Origin: Larkinella arboricola
Lineage (GTDB): Bacteria; Bacteroidota; Bacteroidia; Cytophagales; Spirosomataceae
NCBI RefSeq assembly: GCF_003259745.1
Contig: NZ_QLMC01000003.1
Span: 310,001 to 374,000 of the forward strand
Direction: 5' to 3'
Length of the DNA stretch: 64,000 nucleotides
The notes under the pieces were generated by a model, which saw only the letters and a program-made list of their open reading frames with translations, had not been told where the DNA came from and searched no databases. Position numbers and translations under genes: made by a program. Positions 9,653 to 16,209 of this stretch are shown in pieces; positions within the stretch are counted from its first letter, which is position 1; each line of letters starts with the position of its first letter.

Positions 9653-9689
9653 ACATTTCTCAGGCAGAAAGTCACCCGGAAATGCAATT

Positions 9690-10826
9690 TCAAACCAATG
9701 CCTGGCTTTCCTGCACCACTTTTTCGTAGTACGCTTCATACAGCGGCAGAATACGCGAAATCTCAAACTCCTTGGCCCGCTCCAGCGCATTGTGTTTAAA
9801 CGTCGGCAGGTTATTATCGTCTAGAATGAACAGGGCATTTTTGACCATATCGTTGATATCGCCCACGTTGCTCAGAAAACCCGTTACGCCCTGCACATTT
9901 AATTCGGGCAAACCACCGGCATTGGACGTAATCAGCGGTACTTCGCAGGCCAGCGCTTCCAGAGCTGCCAGCCCGAAACTTTCATTTTCGGAGGGCATCA
10001 GAAACAGGTCTGCTACTGACAGCACCTCCTCTACGGCATCAAGTTTCCCCAAAAACCGTACATCGCCGTAAATACCCATATCCCGGCATAATTTCTCAAT
10101 CCGGGGCCGCTCCGGCCCGTCGCCCGAAAGCAACAATTTACTGGGTATCTGCTGGTTGATCTTATTGAAAACGTGAACCACATCGTCGATGCGTTTCACC
10201 CGCCGGAAGTTCGAGGTATGAACAATCAGCTTCTCGTCATTGGGACAGATGGCTTTTTTGAAATGATCTTTCTTCTGGCGTTTGAACCGGTCGAGGTCAA
10301 TGAAATTCGGAATCACCTGAATATCGCGTCGAATCGCAAACTGGTCCAGCGTTTCCTGCCGGAGTTGCTCCGAAACCGCCGTTACGCCGTCCGACTCGTT
10401 GATGCTAAAGGTCACGACGGGTTCGTACGACGCATCTTTCCCGACCAGCGTAATATCGGTTCCGTGGAGGGTGGTTACAAACGGCACATTCCGGCCCTGC
10501 GACCGCAGAATCATCTTCGCCATGTAAGCCGCCGACGCATGTGGAATGGCATAGTGAACATGCAGTAGATCCAGTTTTTCGTACTGCACCACATTGACCA
10601 TTGCGCTCGAAAGCGCCGACTCGTAGGGCGGAAACTGAAACAGCGGATAAGTCGGTATATTTACTTCATGGTAAAAAACGTTCTCGCTGAAAAAATCCAG
10701 ACGGGGCGGTTGCTGATAGGTAATAAAGTGAATTTTATGGCCGGCTTTCGCCAGCGCCTTGCCCAGTTCGGTCGCTACCACACCACTTCCCCCGAACGTC
10801 GGGTAACATACGATGCCAATTTTCAT
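9690..10826 (-). CDS. bshA: N-acetyl-alpha-D-glucosaminyl L-malate synthase
   Basis: A GT4-family glycosyltransferase of 378 aa for the first step of bacillithiol synthesis, joining GlcNAc from UDP-GlcNAc to L-malate. The N-terminal MKIGIVCYPTFGGSGVVATELG and the HVHYAIPHA segment are characteristic of BshA. The GT4 nucleotide-sugar site is MPSENESFGLAALEALACEVP with E-x7-E spacing. I use the ATG at 10826; upstream in-frame codons to 10871 run through a repeat-rich leader and have no family similarity. bshB and bshC are not in the window. The 5' region has tandem GGAGTGA-type octamers. Confidence 0.93.
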   Translation of the reverse strand: MKIGIVCYPTFGGSGVVATELGKALAKAGHKIHFITYQQPPRLDFFSENVFYHEVNIPTYPLFQFPPYESALSSAMVNVVQYEKLDLLHVHYAIPHASAAYMAKMILRSQGRNVPFVTTLHGTDITLVGKDASYEPVVTFSINESDGVTAVSEQLRQETLDQFAIRRDIQVIPNFIDLDRFKRQKKDHFKKAICPNDEKLIVHTSNFRRVKRIDDVVHVFNKINQQIPSKLLLSGDGPERPRIEKLCRDMGIYGDVRFLGKLDAVEEVLSVADLFLMPSENESFGLAALEALACEVPLITSNAGGLPELNVQGVTGFLSNVGDINDMVKNALFILDDNNLPTFKHNALERAKEFEISRILPLYEAYYEKVVQESQALV

Positions 10827-10842
10827 AAATTCGATAAACGAA

Positions 10843-10878
10843 GGAGTGATGGAGCGACGGAGTGACGTCAATCACTCC
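10843..10878. repeat. Tandem GGAGYGAY octamers plus hairpin upstream of bshA
   Basis: Three adjacent 8-mers read GGAGTGAT, GGAGCGAC, GGAGTGAC (10843-10866). The last one also pairs with TCACTCC (10872-10878) to give a 7-bp stem and 6-nt loop. The element lies 17-52 nt upstream of the bshA ATG. Confidence 0.7.
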
Positions 10879-10925
10879 CTCAGTCTTCAATACTTCACAT
10901 AACACGAATTGCTGTCAATTGTGTT

Positions 10926-10976
10926 CACGGATTCGGTCGGACGGAGAAAGATTTTAACGGTGCCACGGATTCGGTC
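10926..10976 (+). repeat. Direct repeat of CACGGATTCGGTC
   Basis: The 13-mer occurs at 10926-10938 and again at 10964-10976, with 25 nt between copies, in the bshA/ubiA intergenic region. Function unknown; it could be chance or a small duplicated regulatory site. Confidence 0.6.
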
Positions 10977-10985
10977 CGGAAACCG

Positions 10986-10993
10986 TATCTTTG
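10986..10993 (+). promoter_or_regulatory. -7 promoter element for the UbiA-family gene
   Basis: TATCTTTG fits TAnnTTTG exactly and ends 7 nt before the ATG at 11001. Initiation would fall at or next to that ATG, unless the second in-frame ATG at 11016 is used. Confidence 0.55.
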
Positions 10994-11000
10994 GTATTGA

Positions 11001-11915
11001 ATGTCTCGTTTGGCCATGAACCCTAAAGTTCGGAGCAAAGCCGCCCGCACGGGTACTCCGCCGTTTTACGTATTTGTATTGGGATTTCTACGGTTGATCC
11101 GGGTGCAGAACCTGCTGATCATCGTGGCTACTCAGTATTTTGCCCGGCTAACGCTCATCGGCCCGCGGGGTGACTGGCCCAGCCTATTGCTGGACACCAA
11201 ACTCTTTTTGCTCTCGTTGTCAACGGTTTGCATTGCCGCAGCCGGTTACATCATCAACGATTATTTCGACATTAAAATTGATATCATCAATAAACCGGAC
11301 CGGGTTATTATCGGACGGTATCTGAAGCGACAGATTGCGATGGGTGCCCATCAGGCCCTCAATTTCCTGGGCGTAGTCATTGGTTTTTACCTTAGCAAAT
11401 GGATCTTCGTGGTCAATGTCCTGTCGGTAACGCTGCTCTGGTTTTACTCGTCCACATTCAAACGGCAACCGTTCATTGGCAACCTGATTGTGGCGTTTCT
11501 AACGGCGCTGGCGCTTATTGTGCTGGCGGTTTATTACCGGAAACAGGTGGACCTGCTGCTGATTTACGCCCTGTTTTCGTTTGTGATTACGCTGGTTCGG
11601 GAGATTATCAAGGACATGGAAGATGTAAAAGGCGACGCCCGGTTTGGTTGCCGGACGCTGCCCATCATCTGGGGACTCCGCCGGACCAAACAGGTGCTGT
11701 ACGCCATTATTGCCACCTTCATCATTTCGCTGTTTACCATTGCGTATTTCCTGCAAAACCAGCAATTGACCTGGATGTTTGTGATTCTGCTCATCCCGAT
11801 TGCGTGGCTCGTTTACCGGCTGGTCAGGGCCGACACCAAGCGGGATTTTGCCTACCTGAGTTCCCTCTGCAAACTGATTATGCTCATCGGCGTTGCCAGC
11901 ATGGCGTGGGTGTAA
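11001..11915 (+). CDS. UbiA-family prenyltransferase
   Basis: A polytopic membrane enzyme of 304 aa with about eight hydrophobic segments. Both Asp-rich motifs that hold Mg-diphosphate are present: NDYFDIKID at residues 86-94 and DMEDVKGD near 205. The family transfers prenyl chains to aromatic or glycerol-phosphate acceptors. The IKDMEDVKGD form is often annotated as geranylgeranylglycerol-phosphate geranylgeranyltransferase in Bacteroidota, but the acceptor cannot be deduced here. The start could be 11001 or the second ATG at 11016. It ends 19 nt from a convergent lipoprotein gene. Confidence 0.85.
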   Translation: MSRLAMNPKVRSKAARTGTPPFYVFVLGFLRLIRVQNLLIIVATQYFARLTLIGPRGDWPSLLLDTKLFLLSLSTVCIAAAGYIINDYFDIKIDIINKPDRVIIGRYLKRQIAMGAHQALNFLGVVIGFYLSKWIFVVNVLSVTLLWFYSSTFKRQPFIGNLIVAFLTALALIVLAVYYRKQVDLLLIYALFSFVITLVREIIKDMEDVKGDARFGCRTLPIIWGLRRTKQVLYAIIATFIISLFTIAYFLQNQQLTWMFVILLIPIAWLVYRLVRADTKRDFAYLSSLCKLIMLIGVASMAWV

Positions 11916-11934
11916 CCACCGTTTGTGGGATCGA

Positions 11935-12504
11935 CTACTGCACCGTCAAATCGAACGTCAGATCAACATCGCTGGTACCCGGTCCGGCAGTACCGTCTTT
12001 CGTACCGGCCTGGTGCCGCAGTTGAACGCGCAGTTTGCCCGCTGCGGCCGCGTTGGTTTTGAGCGTTCCTTTCAAACCGATGGGCAGGTTGTTGGCGTCT
12101 TTGTCGGCGTAGGTATAGGTGGCCAGCGTAGCCGGGTTTGTGGTAAAAACAAATAAATGCTCGTCACTTTCTTCCGCCACCTCATCCGAAATGTTTTCCG
12201 TCGGGGTTTTGCTTTCGTCCAGCAGTTCCACCGTCAGGTCGTAGGGGGTGTTCGGCTTGAGCGTGATTTTGTCAAATCTGGTCGGTGCCTGCCCCCCATC
12301 GCCGTCTTTGTCCTGCCACAAAAAGGTCTGGCTCGTGGTCGTGCCCTGCTCCGTGAATGTCAGATTGACAGTGGTGATCAGTTCGTTTTCGTCGGCGGGT
12401 TGTGGCTCATCGGCCTTGTCATTGCAACCTGCCAGCAGCGTCATCGACGCTCCCAGCATGATCATCCATAGCCGGCTACGGGTTTCTTTTCTGGTCATAC
12501 TCAT
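11935..12504 (-). CDS. Cell-surface lipoprotein next to MerC (Bacteroidota 'type 1 periplasmic-binding-fold' group)
   Basis: A predicted lipoprotein of 189 aa. MSMTRKETRS is followed by a hydrophobic stretch ending in the lipobox LLAGC (Cys27) and then by acidic residues. The body is beta-rich with ITTVNLTFTEQG, WQDKDGDGG, an acidic EVAEESDEH segment and a C-terminal VDLTFDLTVQ. This resembles a widespread Bacteroidota lipoprotein often labelled type 1 periplasmic-binding-fold protein; no function is proven and I recognise it from memory only. The track-length frame extends to 12663, but the ATG at 12504 (or 12498) gives a normal lipoprotein signal and lies right after a promoter. It is divergent from merC across a palindromic control region, so a metal role is inferred. 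Confidence 0.7.
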   Translation of the reverse strand: MSMTRKETRSRLWMIMLGASMTLLAGCNDKADEPQPADENELITTVNLTFTEQGTTTSQTFLWQDKDGDGGQAPTRFDKITLKPNTPYDLTVELLDESKTPTENISDEVAEESDEHLFVFTTNPATLATYTYADKDANNLPIGLKGTLKTNAAAAGKLRVQLRHQAGTKDGTAGPGTSDVDLTFDLTVQ

Positions 12505-12560
12505 TCTGTTTAACGGTTTTGATCGGCCTTCTGTGGCGGTTTTCTTGGCCTGAACGATGG

Positions 12561-12590
12561 CAAAAGTAGCAATGCGCAACAAGGTTGCAA
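12561..12590 (-). promoter_or_regulatory. Promoter of the divergent lipoprotein gene
   Basis: On the minus strand, TTG (12588-12590) and TACTTTTG (12561-12568) are separated by exactly 19 nt, the ideal Bacteroidota -33/-7 spacing. The -33 box overlaps the TTGCA palindromes, so a bound repressor would block polymerase. Confidence 0.75.
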
Positions 12591-12613
12591 AAATAAATGC
12601 AACTTTATTGCAA
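12576..12613. promoter_or_regulatory. Overlapping TTGCA palindromes, candidate metalloregulator operator
   Basis: Three nested inverted repeats share half-sites: GCAAC-AAG-GTTGC (12576-12588), GTTGCA-N8-TGCAAC (12584-12603) and TGCAA-N5-TTGCA (12598-12612). They sit between the promoter of the lipoprotein and that of merC. The architecture suits a dimeric repressor of the Fur/Zur type; the regulator itself is not in the window and its identity is inferred. Confidence 0.6.
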
Positions 12614-12618
12614 AAATC

Positions 12619-12649
12619 TTGCCCCATACAAAACCTTCCGCTTATTTTG
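12619..12649 (+). promoter_or_regulatory. Putative merC promoter
   Basis: TTG at 12619-12621 and TTATTTTG at 12642-12649 are 20 nt apart, one mismatch from TAnnTTTG. The TTGCA palindromes lie immediately upstream and the ATG follows 28 nt after the -7 box. Confidence 0.5.
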
Positions 12650-12677
12650 CAGGCCAAACACACCAGATAAAAAGACT

Positions 12678-13058
12678 ATGAGAGTGGAAGAGCTAAACCG
12701 TAAGGCCGATTATATTGGAATCAGTGGGTCTATTTTGTGCATTATTCACTGCCTCATTACCCCAGTTTTACTGGTTTCAACGTCGTTTCTGACGAACGAT
12801 ACCGTTCGGATTGGCTTTCTGAGCCTGGATTACGTGTTTATTGGTGTCAACGCGCTGGCCGTCTATTTCGCCACACGGCATTTTACCACGCCCGCCGTCA
12901 AGATTGGTTTGTGGTTTTTCCTGAGCGTTTTTGCCCTCGCCATCCTGCTGGAAGATGTCAGCGAAACGTTTGAATACATCGGTTATGCGGCCTCGCTGGG
13001 CCTGGTATTGACCCATCTGACCAACATCCGGCTGCATCGGCTACGGCATGTACACTGA
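12678..13058 (+). CDS. MerC-domain inner-membrane protein
   Basis: A four-helix membrane protein of 126 aa. The MerC hallmark is in helix 1: GSILCIIHCLITP, with Cys21, His24 and Cys25. MerC was defined as a mercuric-ion uptake protein, but many Bacteroidota MerC-like genes lie beside metal-homeostasis genes and have no mer operon; none is present here. I use the ATG at 12678 because the longer frame from 12597 would begin inside the control region. The C-terminus is His/Arg rich (IRLHRLRHVH). It converges on the MbnH-type gene with a 13-nt gap. Transport of a soft or transition metal is inferred. Confidence 0.78.
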   Translation: MRVEELNRKADYIGISGSILCIIHCLITPVLLVSTSFLTNDTVRIGFLSLDYVFIGVNALAVYFATRHFTTPAVKIGLWFFLSVFALAILLEDVSETFEYIGYAASLGLVLTHLTNIRLHRLRHVH

Positions 13059-13071
13059 AACCGTCGGTCTT

Positions 13072-14175
13072 TCAATCCGGCTGAAAATTCCGGTTTTCCA
13101 GAAATTCGTAATCCGTCAGCGTCCGGAGGAAAGCAATAATGTCGGACTTTTCATTTGGTGTCAGCGGGATGCCGGGTTTCCCGTTTTTCTTCAGCAACGG
13201 GTCCAATTGGGGCGTATCCTGAACATCGTTGATGTAATGCTCCAGCACCTGCTCCAGCGTCAGAAACCGACCATCGTGCATATAGGGTGAAGTCCGCTCG
13301 ATGTTCCGCAGGCTCGGCACCCGAAATTTATTGTAATCGTTCAGGTTCAGCGTAATCTGATACCGGCCCAGATCGTAGTCTTTGCTGTTCGCCAACTGCT
13401 GCCGTAAACCATTGTTGCGGTAACGTTGGTCGGTAAACAACTCACCCTTATGGCAGCCCGCGCAGTGTTCCTGAAACAGCGACAATCCGCGCGATTCCTG
13501 TTCGGTCAAACTTACCCCGGCTTCTTTGCGGGCAAACTTGTCGTATTTGGAGTTGGCCGAAACCATCGTCAGCATGAACTGCGACAGCGCTTTCATAAAC
13601 CGCTCCGTCGTTACTTCTTCGGTTCCGAAAGCCGCTTTGAACAGGGATGGGTACTGCCCGCTCGTCCGAACTTTCTGCAACACATTGGCCAGCGAATCCC
13701 CCATTTCGACCGGGTTCTGGATGGGTGAAATCGGCAGCAGGTCCAGATCTACAATACCGCCGTCCCAGAAAAAAGCTTCCTGCCAGGCCACATTCTGAAT
13801 ACCGGGTACGTTACGGGTGCCGATTTTGTCGCCAATACCGTGGCTGAGTGCGTGGTCGTTGTGTGCAAAACCGGCCGTTGGCTGGTGACAGAATGCACAA
13901 CTGATGCTCCCGTCCTTCGATAACAGGCCGTCGTAGAATAAGGCTTTGCCAAGCGCCACGCCCTCCACCGTCAGCGGATTTTTGCTCAGGTCATAGTGCG
14001 GATCGCCGAAATTGGCCGGTTTTTTCCAGTTGTAAGGTGTCGTCTGAAACTCAACGGGTTTGGTGCCCGGGTCGGGTTCAATCGGCCCGTCTTTTCCGCC
14101 ATCGCTCTGACATGCAACCGTAAAGGCGTAAAAAATAAGGGAAGCCAGTATGCCGACGTATTGCCAAGACTTCAT
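13072..14175 (-). CDS. mbnH: MbnH-type diheme cytochrome c peroxidase / MauG-family enzyme
   Basis: A 367-aa predicted lipoprotein (FTVAC, Cys22) with two c-type heme sites: CAFCH at residues 93-97 and CAGCH at 238-242, the standard BCCP/MauG arrangement. The PYMHDGRF segment is the usual late family motif. Classic members reduce H2O2; MauG-like members instead oxidise amino acids of a partner protein. Its ATG at 14175 is 1 nt beyond the MbnP stop, so translation is coupled. In methanotrophs MbnH converts a tryptophan of MbnP to kynurenine, and that pairing makes MbnH the best call. A generic periplasmic peroxidase is the alternative. Confidence 0.82.
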   Translation of the reverse strand: MKSWQYVGILASLIFYAFTVACQSDGGKDGPIEPDPGTKPVEFQTTPYNWKKPANFGDPHYDLSKNPLTVEGVALGKALFYDGLLSKDGSISCAFCHQPTAGFAHNDHALSHGIGDKIGTRNVPGIQNVAWQEAFFWDGGIVDLDLLPISPIQNPVEMGDSLANVLQKVRTSGQYPSLFKAAFGTEEVTTERFMKALSQFMLTMVSANSKYDKFARKEAGVSLTEQESRGLSLFQEHCAGCHKGELFTDQRYRNNGLRQQLANSKDYDLGRYQITLNLNDYNKFRVPSLRNIERTSPYMHDGRFLTLEQVLEHYINDVQDTPQLDPLLKKNGKPGIPLTPNEKSDIIAFLRTLTDYEFLENRNFQPD

Positions 14176-14176
14176 A

Positions 14177-14983
14177 TCAATCTGCCTGAACGTTACCGAT
14201 GCTAAACATTGTCGCGTAATTGGCGGCCACTTCCGCCGACTGCGAAGATACCATGATTGTCGGCGATTGGGCAATGCTGAGTGGTTTAATACCGTCGAAC
14301 AGCTTCATTACATCGGCTTTCACCTGTACCGCCGTTGTGCCATCCGCCGTAATGCGGACGGGCGTACTCTTTGACGACAATTGAATGACTTTCAGGTTGT
14401 TGATTGTCTTTGATTGGTAACCACCAAACAGCCCGATGTGGTACGTAAAATTCTGCTTACCCGTGGCATCAGTTGGTGCTGCGGTCGATGTACCTTCCAG
14501 TTTGAGAAAAATGTAGCCCGAGTTCCAGTCCCAATACATCCCCGAAGCTGTCCCGGCCGGATCGAGCGCCCCGGTTCGTTTCTCGATGCCCATTGTGTTG
14601 CGCAGACTGTCTACTCCCACCACAAAGGTAATACCGGTGTAATCGTCTGCCGGAATGTTCCGAAGCGAAAGGGTTTGTGATGCGGTATTGCGCTCGGACA
14701 CCAGAAAATAACTGCTGTCCTGGAGCACGACATACTCCGACCCGTCCGCTTTTTTCAATGTAATGTTACTGATAAAGTAATCCAGTTTGGTCACGACAAA
14801 CGGTTCTCCGCTGCCGTTGGTGTAAGTGGTATTGTCCAAGTTTAACTCCTGTGTTCCGACGACGTTGTCAAATTTCAGTTGCAGCGCCCCGGTTTTCGGT
14901 TCGACCGGTTCTTTCTGGCAAGCCACCAGAACCGTTAAAAACAGGAATAAACTTATGATTGAGAGGGAAAAGTGATTTCTCAT
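14177..14983 (-). CDS. mbnP: MbnP-family copper-binding lipoprotein
   Basis: A lipoprotein of 268 aa (LVAC, Cys22) with the layout of the MbnP family: N-terminal LQLKFDNVVG, then LDYFISNITL, then the signature GMYWDWNSGYIFLKLEG with Trp151 and Trp153, then a YHIGLFGG block with His182. In the methanotroph protein a tryptophan oxidised to kynurenine by MbnH helps bind copper. One of the two tryptophans here is the obvious candidate, but I cannot say which. The start is the ATG at 14983; a TTG three codons earlier is less likely. It is preceded by the BNR gene (12-nt gap) and followed by mbnH (1-nt gap). Confidence 0.82.
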   Translation of the reverse strand: MRNHFSLSIISLFLFLTVLVACQKEPVEPKTGALQLKFDNVVGTQELNLDNTTYTNGSGEPFVVTKLDYFISNITLKKADGSEYVVLQDSSYFLVSERNTASQTLSLRNIPADDYTGITFVVGVDSLRNTMGIEKRTGALDPAGTASGMYWDWNSGYIFLKLEGTSTAAPTDATGKQNFTYHIGLFGGYQSKTINNLKVIQLSSKSTPVRITADGTTAVQVKADVMKLFDGIKPLSIAQSPTIMVSSQSAEVAANYATMFSIGNVQAD

Positions 14984-14995
14984 AATCTGCAACGC

Positions 14996-16189
14996 TTAAA
15001 ACGATTCAACCCATCTGCTTACTATAACGCTGTTTTGTCCTTCTTTCTGTTGTTCATAGGCGACTAAAAGCCCCTTTTTTGTTGCTAGAACCACCGGATA
15101 AGCGGCATTTACCTCCGTTGGAGTGATGTACGTTACGGGCGTAACCCTGCCATCAACGAGCTTCCGCATCCCAATCCGCTGAATAAACCGGCTCTCACCA
15201 TCGGCATTTTTTAGCGCCATCGACTCGTCCCAGACCCATACCAGCTGCCCGTTAACGGTGGTCATTTGCGGATGTTTGGTTCGCTCGGACACCCTACTCG
15301 CCACCAGTTCCGGAGAGCCTAACCGGGCCAGTTTGATACCCGGCTTGTCGCCACCCGAAAACCAGGTGACGAACAAATCCTGACCCACCTGCGCCACATC
15401 CGGACCGGTATGCGGGCAGGCATTGATTTTCCAACCGTCGTTATACACGACTTTCGGGTTCGTAAACGTCCGGCCCCCGTCGGTTGAAACCGCCTGGCTG
15501 ATGTCGCGGGCACCGTCGTCCAGCAAATCGCGGTACGTTACGTGAATCCGGTTCTGATTATCCACAAACACGTTGGTCCGGCAGCACTGGCAGGCGTTGT
15601 CGTCCACCAGCACTTCTTTCCCAAAACCGCCCCCGGCCACGGTTTGCGCAAACTTCACGGTTCGGCCTTCTTTTCCGGGCGCTTTCTCGTCCAGCCAGGC
15701 AATACCGATTTCACCGTTGGGCAACCGGCTCACGTTACTGAACGAATGGCCTTTGCCCGGCGTCACATCGCGGTGAACGGTTTTCGGCTCGGCCCAGGTT
15801 TGTCCGCCGTCGGTCGACGTTACGTACAGTAAATCGCTGGCGCGGGGTGCATCGGGGGTCGGTTTCGAAACCTCAAACACGGCCAGAATTGTCCCGTCTT
15901 TTTTAAATGCTACTTTCGGCATTCCCTCGGCGTGGGTCGAAAAAACCGGGGGCGTTTTGACCCGAATTTTCGGCCCAAACGTTCGCCCACCATCTTCCGA
16001 TACGGAGAAGTAAAAATGGCTTTTATCCCCTTCTTTTTCGGTCCAGCTCAATACCGGGTTGTTGTGATGGTCGGTGGTCAGGCGGGGTGTTGCTCCGACA
16101 AACTGCGGGTTCGAAAGGCGAATTTCCCGAACGGGTTTCTCTACGAAACCAAGCAGGAGAGCCGCAGCAATAAGAATGATGTTTTTCAT
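14996..16189 (-). CDS. Exported BNR/sialidase-fold beta-propeller with a CxCC motif
   Basis: A 397-aa protein with a hydrophobic N-terminal signal and at least three Asp-box (BNR) repeats: SEDGGRTFG near 64, STDGGQTW near 125 and STDGGRTF near 235. Annotation pipelines would call it a sialidase, yet I see no FRIP motif or sialidase catalytic residues. It has an unusual cysteine cluster C200-Q-C202-C203 and a separate CPH at 258-260, plus His86 and Met90 in HAEGM. These are candidate metal ligands or disulfides. It lies between the TonB receptor and mbnP on the same strand, which suggests a role in handling the receptor's cargo. The function is inferred. Confidence 0.7.
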   Translation of the reverse strand: MKNIILIAAALLLGFVEKPVREIRLSNPQFVGATPRLTTDHHNNPVLSWTEKEGDKSHFYFSVSEDGGRTFGPKIRVKTPPVFSTHAEGMPKVAFKKDGTILAVFEVSKPTPDAPRASDLLYVTSTDGGQTWAEPKTVHRDVTPGKGHSFSNVSRLPNGEIGIAWLDEKAPGKEGRTVKFAQTVAGGGFGKEVLVDDNACQCCRTNVFVDNQNRIHVTYRDLLDDGARDISQAVSTDGGRTFTNPKVVYNDGWKINACPHTGPDVAQVGQDLFVTWFSGGDKPGIKLARLGSPELVASRVSERTKHPQMTTVNGQLVWVWDESMALKNADGESRFIQRIGMRKLVDGRVTPVTYITPTEVNAAYPVVLATKKGLLVAYEQQKEGQNSVIVSRWVESF

Positions 16190-16209
16190 TTGGGAAATGG
16201 TTTTCAGGC

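Noticed and set aside
12678-13058. Mercury-resistance operon
   Set aside because: Only a MerC-like protein is present; merR, merA, merT and merP are absent.
14996-16189. Annotation as an exo-alpha-sialidase
   Set aside because: Only the Asp-box repeats support it. No FRIP motif or catalytic arginine triad could be seen, and the genomic setting is a metal-type locus.
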